Assembly: GCA_035499735.1 (NCBI GenBank)
Contig: DATJYC010000061.1
Location: 1 to 26,416 of the forward strand
Length of the DNA: 26,416 nt
Direction of reading: 5' to 3'
Source: VBDM01 sp035499735
Lineage (GTDB): Bacteria; Pseudomonadota; Gammaproteobacteria; Burkholderiales; SG8-39
Shown here: positions 15,206-21,171 of the stretch, piece by piece
How positions within the stretch are numbered: position 1 is the first letter of the stretch
Layout: every line of letters starts with the position of its first letter
Notes under the pieces: model-generated
Databases searched by the model: none
Seen by the model: the letters and a program-made list of their open reading frames with translations, nothing else
Told to the model about the DNA's origin: nothing
Made by a program: the position numbers and the translations under genes

Positions 15206-16306
15206 ATGGATCGACGTTCGTTTCTGAAGGCCGGCGCCGCCGCCCCGGCCGCCGCCGCGCTTCCCGGCCTCGCGCTCGCGCAGCAACTCCCGTTCAATCC
15301 GCGGCAGCCCGAGGCCTGGCGCACCTTCGAGGTGACGACGCGGGTCGAGGTCCTGTTTCCGGACGGCGCGACGCGCGTGTGGCTGCCGGTGCCCTCCGTC
15401 GACACCGTCTACCAGAAGACGATCGACAACGCCTGGTCGGGCAACGCTGGCACGATGAAGATCGTGCACGACGGCAGGTACGGCGCGGGCCTGTTCTACG
15501 CGGAGTGGCCCTCGGCGGAGAAGAACCCGGTCGTCGAGCTCCACAGCCGCTTCGCCACGCGCGACCACGCAGTCGATCTCTCCAGTCCGGTGCCCGGACG
15601 CACCCTCTCCGCGCCCGAGCGCGAGTTCTACACCGAGGCGACCGAGCATATGCCCACCGACGGGATCGTTAAGGAGACTGCTCAGAAGGTCACCCAGGGC
15701 GCGAGGACCGACGTGCAGAAGGCGAAGGCGATCTACGAATGGATCGTGGACAACACCTTCCGCGACCCGAAGACGCGCGGCTGCGGCATCGGCGACATCA
15801 AGACCATGCTCGAGACGGGCAACCTCGGCGGCAAGTGCGCCGACATCAATGCGCTCTACGTCGGGCTCGCGCGCGCGGCCGGGCTGCCGGCGCGCGACGT
15901 CTACGGCGTGCGCGTCGCGAAATCCCAGTTCGGCTACCGCAGCCTGGGGGCGAGAACGGCCAACATCACGCGCGCTCAGCACTGCCGCGCGGAGGTCTAT
16001 CTCACCGGCTTCGGCTGGGTACCGGTCGATCCGGCCGACGTTAGGAAGGTCGTGCTCGAGGAGAAGGCGCAGCCGACGACCCTGAACGATCCGATCGTGG
16101 AGGCCGTGAGGCCCAAGCTCTTCGGCGCGTGGGAGATGAACTGGCTCGCCTTCAACACGGCGAACGACATCGTCCCGCCCAACGCGAAGAGCGGCAGGAT
16201 CACCTTCTTCATGTATCCCCAGGGCGAGACGGCGCAGGGGCGGCTCGACAGCCTCGACCCCGACAACTTCAGGTACGCGATGACCGCGAAGGAAGTCACG
16301 GCCTGA
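15206..16306 (+). CDS. Tat-exported transglutaminase-like cysteine peptidase-fold protein
   Basis: This 366-residue protein begins with a twin-arginine signal (DRRSFLKAG, then an Ala-rich core ending near LALAQ), so it is exported folded to the periplasm. The transglutaminase-like core carries the triad: Cys211 in GGKCADINALYVGLARAAGLPAR, His259 in AQHCRAEVYL and Asp275 in WVPVDPADV. Bacterial members are proteases, amidases or cross-linking enzymes with few known substrates. An AGGAGGT Shine-Dalgarno lies 6 bp upstream of the ATG, the best in the window. The Tat signal is unusual for this fold and may mean a bound cofactor or metal, though none can be assigned. The next gene follows with a four-base overlap. 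Confidence 0.9.
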   Translation: MDRRSFLKAGAAAPAAAALPGLALAQQLPFNPRQPEAWRTFEVTTRVEVLFPDGATRVWLPVPSVDTVYQKTIDNAWSGNAGTMKIVHDGRYGAGLFYAEWPSAEKNPVVELHSRFATRDHAVDLSSPVPGRTLSAPEREFYTEATEHMPTDGIVKETAQKVTQGARTDVQKAKAIYEWIVDNTFRDPKTRGCGIGDIKTMLETGNLGGKCADINALYVGLARAAGLPARDVYGVRVAKSQFGYRSLGARTANITRAQHCRAEVYLTGFGWVPVDPADVRKVVLEEKAQPTTLNDPIVEAVRPKLFGAWEMNWLAFNTANDIVPPNAKSGRITFFMYPQGETAQGRLDSLDPDNFRYAMTAKEVTA

Positions 16307-17082
16307 CGATCCTGCACTTCTCGCACGCCAACGGATTTCCCGCGGCGTGCTACCGGAAGATGTTCTCCCATTTGGGGGACGGCTTCGACGTCCGCTACGT
16401 CAACACCATCGGGCACGACCCGAGGCACCCGGTCACCGACGGCTGGCCGCATCTGGTGACCGAGCTGATCGAGCACGTCGAGGCTCACGGCGAGCCCGTG
16501 CTCGGCGTCGGCCACTCGCTCGGCGGCTATCTGACCGCGCTCGCCGCGATGAAGCGGCCGGCGCTCTTCCGCGCCATCGTGCTGCTCGATTCGCCCATCC
16601 TCGGCCGCTGGAGGGGCGCGATGCTCCGTGTGGCGAAGCGCTTCGGCCTCGTCGACCGCGTGACGCCCGCGGGAATCACTCGCGACCGCCGCGCGGCCTG
16701 GGCCTCGGCCGACGAAGCCTATGCGCATTTCGGCAACAAGCGGGCGTTCCGGAATTTCGATCCCGAATGCCTGCGCGACTACGTGACCCTGGGCACGCGC
16801 CCCTCTCCGGAGGGCGTGCGCCTCGCCTTCGATCCCTCGATCGAGTACCGCATCTACCGCACGTTTCCGCACGGCATCGCGCAGCACCTGCCGTCCCTGC
16901 GCGTTCCCGCAGGCTTCATATTCGGCCGCGAGTCCGAGGATGCGCGCCACATGGGGCTCGCGACGACGCGCAAGTTCTTTCGCGTAGCGCGCGTCGAGGG
17001 AGGACACCTGTTCCCCTTCGAGCACCCGCAGGCGGCAGCGCGCGCGATCGCCGAGATGGCCGAGGCGCTGTCCGCGCGCTAG
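16303..17082 (+). CDS. Alpha/beta hydrolase, probably starting at CTG
   Basis: This protein of about 259 residues has the alpha/beta hydrolase fold. The first strand TILHFSHANGFPAACY supplies the oxyanion region. The nucleophile elbow VGHSLGGYL puts Ser72 in place, and EGGHLFPFEHP carries the likely catalytic His. The substrate is unknown. No ATG, GTG or TTG exists in frame between the end of the preceding gene and the first strand. The first ATG downstream would delete the SHANGF motif. I therefore place the start at CTG 16303-16305, which overlaps the TGA of the transglutaminase gene (CTGA), like the GTGA junctions elsewhere. Its TAG stop shares a CTAG palindrome with the convergent gene. 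Confidence 0.82.
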   Translation: MTILHFSHANGFPAACYRKMFSHLGDGFDVRYVNTIGHDPRHPVTDGWPHLVTELIEHVEAHGEPVLGVGHSLGGYLTALAAMKRPALFRAIVLLDSPILGRWRGAMLRVAKRFGLVDRVTPAGITRDRRAAWASADEAYAHFGNKRAFRNFDPECLRDYVTLGTRPSPEGVRLAFDPSIEYRIYRTFPHGIAQHLPSLRVPAGFIFGRESEDARHMGLATTRKFFRVARVEGGHLFPFEHPQAAARAIAEMAEALSAR

Positions 17083-17753
17083 ATCGTGCTCCGCAGGCGG
17101 CGCGCCTCGAGCTCCTCCAGCCTGTCGACGAGGTTCTGCACGCCGTCGAGGTTGGGATTGACCGCGAGCGCGCGGCGGAAGTACTCGAGCGCCTTCGCGG
17201 GCTGATCGAGGCGCAGGTAGATCTGTCCGTACCCCGAGAGCGCGCCGAAATGCTGCGGATTGCGTTTGACGACCTCGTCGCAGTCGGCGAGCGAGCGGCG
17301 GTACTCGCCGGCAAGGAACAGCACAGTGGCCCGCTTGTTCCATCCTTCGGCGAAGTCGGGCTTGAGCTCGATCACCCGCGAGAAGAGAGCGATCGCCTCG
17401 CCGAAATGCTCGGCGCTCATCTCGGCGACGCCGCGCCCGAGGAGATCGTCGACGCGCGCGTCTCCCGACCGGCTCCACACGGCCCATAGCGCTTCTTCGG
17501 CGGTCGCACGCACCCTCGCGTCGGGGTCCCGCAGGGCCGCGATCAGCGCCGGAGCGTCCTCCATCCGGCCGACCGTCTCCAGCCCGAGCGCTCCGCGGCG
17601 GCGGTCCTGCGGATCGGCTCCTTTGAGCGCCGCGAGCGCCTGCGCACGGGTCGGCGCCGGCGAGCTGGCGGCCGCGGGCATCGCCGGGAACAGGCAGGCG
17701 AGGGCGAGCGCTATGAGGATCGGCTTCTTGACCGAGGCCTTGCGGAGCTTCAT
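17079..17753 (-). CDS. Exported HEAT/TPR repeat protein
   Basis: This protein of about 224 residues has a Sec signal (KKPILIALALACLFPAMPAAA). A pair of HEAT-like helices follows (RRRGALGLETVGRMEDAPAL, PDARVRATAEEALWAVW). About three TPRs complete it (GEAIALFSRVIELKPDFAEG, YRRSLADCDEVVKRNPQ, AKALEYFRRALAVNPN). It is probably a periplasmic scaffold with no catalytic site. I prefer the ATG at 17753 because the Lys-rich n-region then starts directly; an ATG at 17771 would add six residues. It is convergent with the alpha/beta hydrolase gene, and both end in the same CTAG. Its HEAT-then-TPR order repeats that of the octahaem cytochrome's tail. Confidence 0.82.
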   Translation of the reverse strand: MKLRKASVKKPILIALALACLFPAMPAAASSPAPTRAQALAALKGADPQDRRRGALGLETVGRMEDAPALIAALRDPDARVRATAEEALWAVWSRSGDARVDDLLGRGVAEMSAEHFGEAIALFSRVIELKPDFAEGWNKRATVLFLAGEYRRSLADCDEVVKRNPQHFGALSGYGQIYLRLDQPAKALEYFRRALAVNPNLDGVQNLVDRLEELEARRLRSTI

Positions 17754-17817
17754 AGGGGAATAAACTCCCATGCCCGGGGGTATACGCTAAAACGGATGCA
17801 ATGCAACTTCCAGACAC

Positions 17818-17823
17818 TATAAT
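17818..17823 (+). promoter_or_regulatory. Putative -10 element of the small TPR gene
   Basis: A perfect TATAAT lies 37 bp before the ATG of the exported TPR gene, leaving room for a normal leader with its AAAGGAA ribosome-binding site. The -35 region is poor (ATGCAA at 16 bp). The divergent HEAT/TPR gene starts about 65 bp away on the other side. Confidence 0.45.
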
Positions 17824-17860
17824 CCTCCAAGCCGTCTCATGTCCTATGAAAGGAACCGTC

Positions 17861-18343
17861 ATGCGCAAGCTGCACATCGCCGCCCTCGCCTTCCTCGCGG
17901 GGCTGGCCCTCACTCCCATCGCCCACGCTGCGGACACGCCCTCACCGTCGCCGTCGCCCACGCCCAAGCCGAAGGACCCCGATCTCGAGGCCGGCAGGAA
18001 GGCCGTCGAGGCGCAGAACTGGAAAGTGGCCATAGCCGATTTCGACCGCGCCGCAGCGCGCGATCCGAAGAACGCCGACGCGCAGAATTTGCTCGGCTAC
18101 TCCTGGCGCAAGTCGGGTAACCTCGATCTGGCGTTCAAGTACTACAACGAGGCGCTGCGCCTCGATCCCGCCCACCGCGGCGCTCACGAGTACATCGGCG
18201 AGGCCTACCTGATGGTCAACAACCTGCCCAAGGCCGAGGAGCATCTCGCCCAGCTGAACAAGCTGTGCTTCCTGCCCTGCGCGGAGTACACCGAGCTGAA
18301 GAAGGCCGTCGAGAAGTACAAGAACAAGACCGCCGCGAAGTGA
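17861..18343 (+). CDS. Exported small TPR protein
   Basis: This 160-residue protein has a clear Sec signal (HIAALAFLAGLALTPIAHA). A Pro/Ser linker (TPSPSPSPTPKPKDP) follows, then two to three TPR units (VAIADFDRAAARDPKNADAQ, DLAFKYYNEALRLDPAHRGA, LPKAEEHLAQLNKLC). Two Cys residues (CFLPC) near the end could form a disulfide in the periplasm. It is probably a periplasmic protein-interaction module; its partner is unknown. The ATG at 17861 has AAAGGAA about 7 bp upstream. An in-frame ATG at 17846 would add five residues and is less likely. The gene is followed by an unusual run of hairpins. Confidence 0.85.
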   Translation: MRKLHIAALAFLAGLALTPIAHAADTPSPSPSPTPKPKDPDLEAGRKAVEAQNWKVAIADFDRAAARDPKNADAQNLLGYSWRKSGNLDLAFKYYNEALRLDPAHRGAHEYIGEAYLMVNNLPKAEEHLAQLNKLCFLPCAEYTELKKAVEKYKNKTAAK

Positions 18344-18349
18344 TTCCCG

Positions 18350-18371
18350 CCGGCCGGCTGGCGTCGGCCGG
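18350..18371. terminator. GC-rich hairpin after the TPR gene
   Basis: CCGGCC and GGCCGG arms of 6 bp enclose a 10-nt loop, starting 7 bp after the TPR stop codon. No U-tract follows on the plus strand, so it may slow polymerase or protect the mRNA end rather than terminate alone. Confidence 0.35.
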
Positions 18372-18376
18372 AAAAA

Positions 18377-18400
18377 CAAACGCCGAAACGGCGGCGTTTG
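18377..18400 (-). terminator. Rho-independent-type hairpin A
   Basis: A 9-bp stem (CAAACGCCG with CGGCGTTTG) encloses a 6-nt loop. Read on the minus strand it is followed by five T (18376-18372), so it faces the SWIB gene. It is the last of three such hairpins in that direction. Confidence 0.6.
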
Positions 18401-18407
18401 GAAAAAA

Positions 18408-18431
18408 CAAACGCCGAAACGGCGGCGTTTG
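18408..18431 (-). terminator. Rho-independent-type hairpin B
   Basis: This has the same 9-bp stem and loop as hairpin A. On the minus strand it is followed by six T (18407-18402). It is a duplicate backup terminator for leftward transcripts. Confidence 0.6.
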
Positions 18432-18439
18432 GAAAAAAC

Positions 18440-18464
18440 AAACGCCCGGCACGCCGGGCGTTTT
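18440..18464. terminator. Bidirectional rho-independent terminator C
   Basis: A 10-bp stem (AAACGCCCGG with CCGGGCGTTT) closes a 4-nt loop. On the plus strand the arm runs into TTTT then CGC; on the minus strand it is followed by G and six T. It can therefore serve both the TPR gene and the convergent SWIB gene. Confidence 0.7.
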
Positions 18465-18475
18465 CGCTTCCAGTG

Positions 18476-18503
18476 CGCGCCCCGGGGGAGATTCCCGGGC
18501 GCG
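18476..18503. terminator. GC-rich hairpin after the SWIB gene
   Basis: CGCG-CCCGGG pairs with CCCGGG-CGCG with one bulged C and a 7-nt loop, starting 4 bp after the SWIB stop. No T-tract follows in either direction, so this is a structural hairpin rather than a classical terminator. Confidence 0.35.
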
Positions 18504-18507
18504 GCCG

Positions 18508-18771
18508 TTATTTGAGGTGTTTGTTGACCAGCTTGGTCATCTCGAACATGCTGACCGATTTCTTGCCGCCGAAGACGGCCTTCAGGGCGTCGTCGGCATT
18601 GATCATTCGGCGGTTCTTCGTGTCCTGCAGCTTGTGCTTCTTGATGTAAGCCCAGAGTTTCTTGGTCACTTCCGTGCGCGGCATGGCCTTCGAGCCGACC
18701 ACTTCCGCCAGCATCGAGGTCGGGGTCATGGGTTTCATGAATGCCGCATTGGGTTTTCTCTTCTTGGCCAT
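18508..18771 (-). CDS. Stand-alone SWIB/MDM2-domain protein
   Basis: This 87-residue basic protein is almost entirely one SWIB domain (about residues 13-86). Visible segments are MTPTSMLAEVVGSKAMPRTE, VTKKLWAYIKKHKLQD, NRRMINADDALKAVFGGK and SVSMFEMTKLVNKHL. SWIB domains are known from eukaryotic SWI/SNF complexes and, as single-domain proteins, from chlamydiae and many proteobacteria. In chlamydiae they are fused to topoisomerase. The bacterial role is not established, and DNA or nucleoid association is a guess from the fold and the Lys-rich N-terminus (MAKKRKPN). A GAGGAG ribosome-binding site precedes the ATG. It is a single-gene unit, with a 230-bp upstream region and a heavily structured 3' side. 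Confidence 0.93.
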   Translation of the reverse strand: MAKKRKPNAAFMKPMTPTSMLAEVVGSKAMPRTEVTKKLWAYIKKHKLQDTKNRRMINADDALKAVFGGKKSVSMFEMTKLVNKHLK

Positions 18772-18877
18772 CGTATATCTCTCCTCTAATTACGAGCTGG
18801 GTTGGTAACGCCGCACTAACGGTACGGCAACGCGAGAGTGCGTCAATCAGAGGGAAAAGTCAACCACCCGGACCCAT

Positions 18878-18894
18878 TTTTCTCTATGAGAAAA
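18878..18894. promoter_or_regulatory. 17-bp perfect inverted repeat between the SWIB and MFS genes
   Basis: TTTTCTC, a TAT spacer and GAGAAAA form a perfect 7-bp inverted repeat in the most AT-rich part of the divergent region. It is 107 bp upstream of the SWIB start and about 108 bp upstream of the MFS start. The symmetry and central position suggest an operator for a dimeric regulator. No regulator gene is nearby. Confidence 0.35.
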
Positions 18895-18927
18895 TCGCGA
18901 TCGACCCCGAGCGTCGCCGCGCTTCGC

Positions 18928-18933
18928 TATAAT
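18928..18933 (+). promoter_or_regulatory. Putative -10 element of the MFS/esterase unit
   Basis: A perfect TATAAT lies 68 bp before the TTG start of the MFS gene and 34 bp after the inverted repeat. No -35 match is seen at normal spacing. If it is used, the transcript has a leader of about 60 nt. Confidence 0.4.
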
Positions 18934-19001
18934 CTGCGGGCTGGATTGCCTTGAGCGCCGAACTTCCTTCCTGACAATCGCCTTGCGCCCCGCGAGCAGC
19001 C

Positions 19002-20177
19002 TTGGATAAGCCCAGGAAGAACGTCGCTGTCCTCGCGGCGTGCCAGGCGCTGCTGTTCACGAACAACGCCACCGCCATTGCGCTGAACGGGCTGGTGGGC
19101 TACGCGCTCGCCGCGAACAAGGCCCTCGCGACGCTTCCCGTCACGGCCTGGGTGGTGGGTGGAGCGCTGTCCACGCTGCCCATGTCGCTGCTGATGAAGC
19201 GCATCGGGCGGCGCGCCGGATTCACGGTAGGAGCGCTGACGGGGGTGATCGGCGCGGCGGTCTGCTCGGTGGCGCTCGCCGCCGCGAATTTCTGGCTCTT
19301 CTGCCTCGGAACGGCCGTGCTCGGCGTCTACAACGCGGTGGCGCAGTACTACCGCTTCGCCGCCGCGGACGCGGTGCGTGCCGAGTTCAGGCCCAAGGCG
19401 ATCTCGCTGGTGCTCGCGGGAGGGCTGGTGGGCGGGATCGTGGGACCGGAAGTCAGCAAGCACACCATCGACCTCTTCGACACGCGCTACCTCGGCTCTT
19501 ACCTGTCGCTGATCGGTTTCCTCGTGCTCGTCATCGGAGCGGTGCAGCTGCTCGAGATTCCGTCGCCCTCGGGCGGCGACCACAAGGCTCCGACCCGGCC
19601 GCTCCGGGAAATCATGGCCCAGCCCGTGTTCGTCGTGGCCGCGGCCGGAGCGGCGATCGGCTACGGCGTGATGAATCTGCTCATGACCGCGACGCCGCTC
19701 GCGATGCGGCTGTGCGGTCATCCGTACTCGGCCGCCGCAACGGTCATCGGCTGGCACGTCGTCGGCATGTTCGGGCCGTCGTTCTTCACCGGGACGCTCA
19801 TCCGCCGCTACGGCGTCCTGCAGGTGATGGCCGCGGGAGCGGTCATGCTCTACGCCACGGTCGCGATCGCGCTGTCGGGGATCAGCATTCCCCACTTCTG
19901 GCTCGCGCTGGTGCTCCTCGGGATCGGATGGAATTTCCTGTACATCGGGGGCACGACGCTGCTCACCGAGAGCTGCCTGCCCGCCGAGCGCGCGAAGACG
20001 CAGGGCGCGAACGATTCGATCATCTTCCTCACCATGGCGCTGACCTCCTTCGGGTCGGGGGTGCTCATCGACGCCAAGGGCTGGGAAGTGCTCAACTGGC
20101 TCGCGCTGCCCTTCATCACCGCCGCCGCGGGCGCGGTGCTGTGGCTGCTTGCTCGGCGGCGGCCTGCCGCGGCGTGA
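19002..20177 (+). CDS. Major facilitator superfamily transporter (12 helices)
   Basis: This 391-residue membrane protein has about 12 hydrophobic helices. It carries the motif A-like loop MKRIGRRAGF after helix 2, and a cytoplasmic central loop (PSPSGGDHKAPTRPLREIM) between the two halves. It starts at TTG 19002, which gives MDKPRKNVAVLAACQALLF; no good ribosome-binding site is visible, so the start is the weakest part of the call. The C-terminal half contains GWNFLYIGGTTLLTESC and a conserved polar EERAKTQG-like segment (here AERAKTQGANDS), common in uncharacterised proteobacterial MFS carriers. The substrate is unknown. The esterase gene follows after 4 bp, so the two are likely co-transcribed. 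Confidence 0.85.
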   Translation: MDKPRKNVAVLAACQALLFTNNATAIALNGLVGYALAANKALATLPVTAWVVGGALSTLPMSLLMKRIGRRAGFTVGALTGVIGAAVCSVALAAANFWLFCLGTAVLGVYNAVAQYYRFAAADAVRAEFRPKAISLVLAGGLVGGIVGPEVSKHTIDLFDTRYLGSYLSLIGFLVLVIGAVQLLEIPSPSGGDHKAPTRPLREIMAQPVFVVAAAGAAIGYGVMNLLMTATPLAMRLCGHPYSAAATVIGWHVVGMFGPSFFTGTLIRRYGVLQVMAAGAVMLYATVAIALSGISIPHFWLALVLLGIGWNFLYIGGTTLLTESCLPAERAKTQGANDSIIFLTMALTSFGSGVLIDAKGWEVLNWLALPFITAAAGAVLWLLARRRPAAA

Positions 20178-20181
20178 AGCC

Positions 20182-21147
20182 GTGGATACCGCGCTCGATC
20201 CGCAGGCGCGCGAGCTGCTCGAGCGCTTCGCGCGAGCGCCTGCGGTCCCGCCCGACTCGCTGACCGCGGCGGAAGCGCGGCGGGCCTACCGCGACGGGCG
20301 CCTCGCGCTCGCACCCCCTCCGCTCGCCCTCGAGGAATCGCGCGATTTCGCCATTCCCGGGCCGGGCGGCGGAGTGGGGGCGCGCTACTACCGTCCCGCG
20401 GGCGGGAAGACGGGAGAGGCGCTTCCCGTCGTCGTGTACTTCCACGGCGGCGGCTGGGTGTGCGGCGATCTCGACACGCACGACAGCGTGTGCCGCGGCA
20501 TCGCCGTGCACGGGCGCTGCGCGGTCGTAGCCGTCGACTACCGCATGGGCCCCGAGCACAAATTTCCCGCGGCGGTCGAGGACGCGGTCGCGGCGGTGAG
20601 GTGGGTGAGCGCGAACGCCGGCGCGCTCGCGGCCGACGCCTCGCGGCTCGCCGTCGCCGGAGAGAGCGCGGGCGGCAACCTCGCCGCGGTGGCGGCGATC
20701 GCGCTGCGCGAGTCGGGTCCGCCGATCGCCATGCAGGTGCTCGTCTACCCGGTGGTCGACCAGGCCGCCGACACGGAATCGCTGCGCCGCTTCGCGAGCG
20801 GGTATTCGCTGACGCGCGAGCTGCTGCGCTGGTACCAGAATCAGTATCTGCGCGACGACAGCGACCGCGCCGACTGGCGCGCCTCGCCGCTCGTCGCCCG
20901 CGATCATTCGCGCCTCCCGTACGCCTACGTCGTCACGGCGGGCTTCGACCCCTTGCGCGACGAAGGCAAGGCCTACGCGGACCTGCTCGAGCGCGCCGGC
21001 GTCTCCGTCGTCTACGAATGCTTCGAAGGCATGATTCACGGCTTCCTTCCCATGGGCGGCGCCCTCGCCGCCGCGCGCCACGCTCACTACCGCATCGGGC
21101 AGATGCTGCGCACGCGCTTCGGGACCTTCCCCGGCATCCGCCCCTGA
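20182..21147 (+). CDS. HSL-family alpha/beta hydrolase (esterase/lipase)
   Basis: This 321-residue protein belongs to the hormone-sensitive lipase (family IV) esterases. The oxyanion motif YFHGGGWVCG is at about 86-95. The nucleophile motif VAGESAGGNLAA contains Ser162, and the acid Asp256 lies in AGFDPLRDEG. The catalytic His286 lies in GMIHGFLPMGG. Such enzymes hydrolyse short acyl esters in the cytoplasm. I chose the GTG at 20182, 4 bp after the MFS stop; an ATG at 20149 would overlap the MFS gene by 29 bp. Pairing with a carrier suggests uptake or export of an ester-containing compound, which is inference. Confidence 0.9.
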   Translation: MDTALDPQARELLERFARAPAVPPDSLTAAEARRAYRDGRLALAPPPLALEESRDFAIPGPGGGVGARYYRPAGGKTGEALPVVVYFHGGGWVCGDLDTHDSVCRGIAVHGRCAVVAVDYRMGPEHKFPAAVEDAVAAVRWVSANAGALAADASRLAVAGESAGGNLAAVAAIALRESGPPIAMQVLVYPVVDQAADTESLRRFASGYSLTRELLRWYQNQYLRDDSDRADWRASPLVARDHSRLPYAYVVTAGFDPLRDEGKAYADLLERAGVSVVYECFEGMIHGFLPMGGALAAARHAHYRIGQMLRTRFGTFPGIRP

Positions 21148-21153
21148 ACGGCG

Positions 21154-21159
21154 TAGAAT
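21154..21159 (+). promoter_or_regulatory. Putative -10 element of the molybdopterin oxidoreductase gene
   Basis: TAGAAT (five of six consensus bases) lies 12 bp before the ATG in the 24-bp gap after the esterase gene. It would give a very short leader. No -35 box is clear, and read-through from the esterase is equally possible. Confidence 0.3.
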
Positions 21160-21171
21160 CGGCCGGTCCCC

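Larger units (their letters stand above)
18372..18463. repeat. 31-bp tandem repeat, two near-identical copies plus a diverged third
   Basis: The unit is an A-tract, then C, then AAACGCCG, AAACGG, CGGCGTTT and GG. It repeats with exact 31-bp spacing (phase points 18377, 18408 and 18439). Copies 1 and 2 differ only in A-tract length. Copy 3 keeps the A-tract and CAAACGCC start but carries a different, stronger stem. Each copy contains an inverted repeat, annotated separately. Confidence 0.85.

Noticed and set aside
17942..17986. Short Ser-Pro coding repeats in the small TPR gene
   Set aside because: This is a simple low-complexity linker after a signal peptide, common in exported proteins, not a separate element.
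15997..18033. A 678-codon open frame on the minus strand
   Set aside because: It covers parts of several real genes on both strands, including the TPR region in a shifted frame. Low-complexity Arg-rich translation marks it as a shadow.
18372..18463. Regular repeats that could suggest a CRISPR array
   Set aside because: The units are directly adjacent with 31-bp spacing and no unique spacers between them. No cas gene is near. They are terminator-like hairpins.
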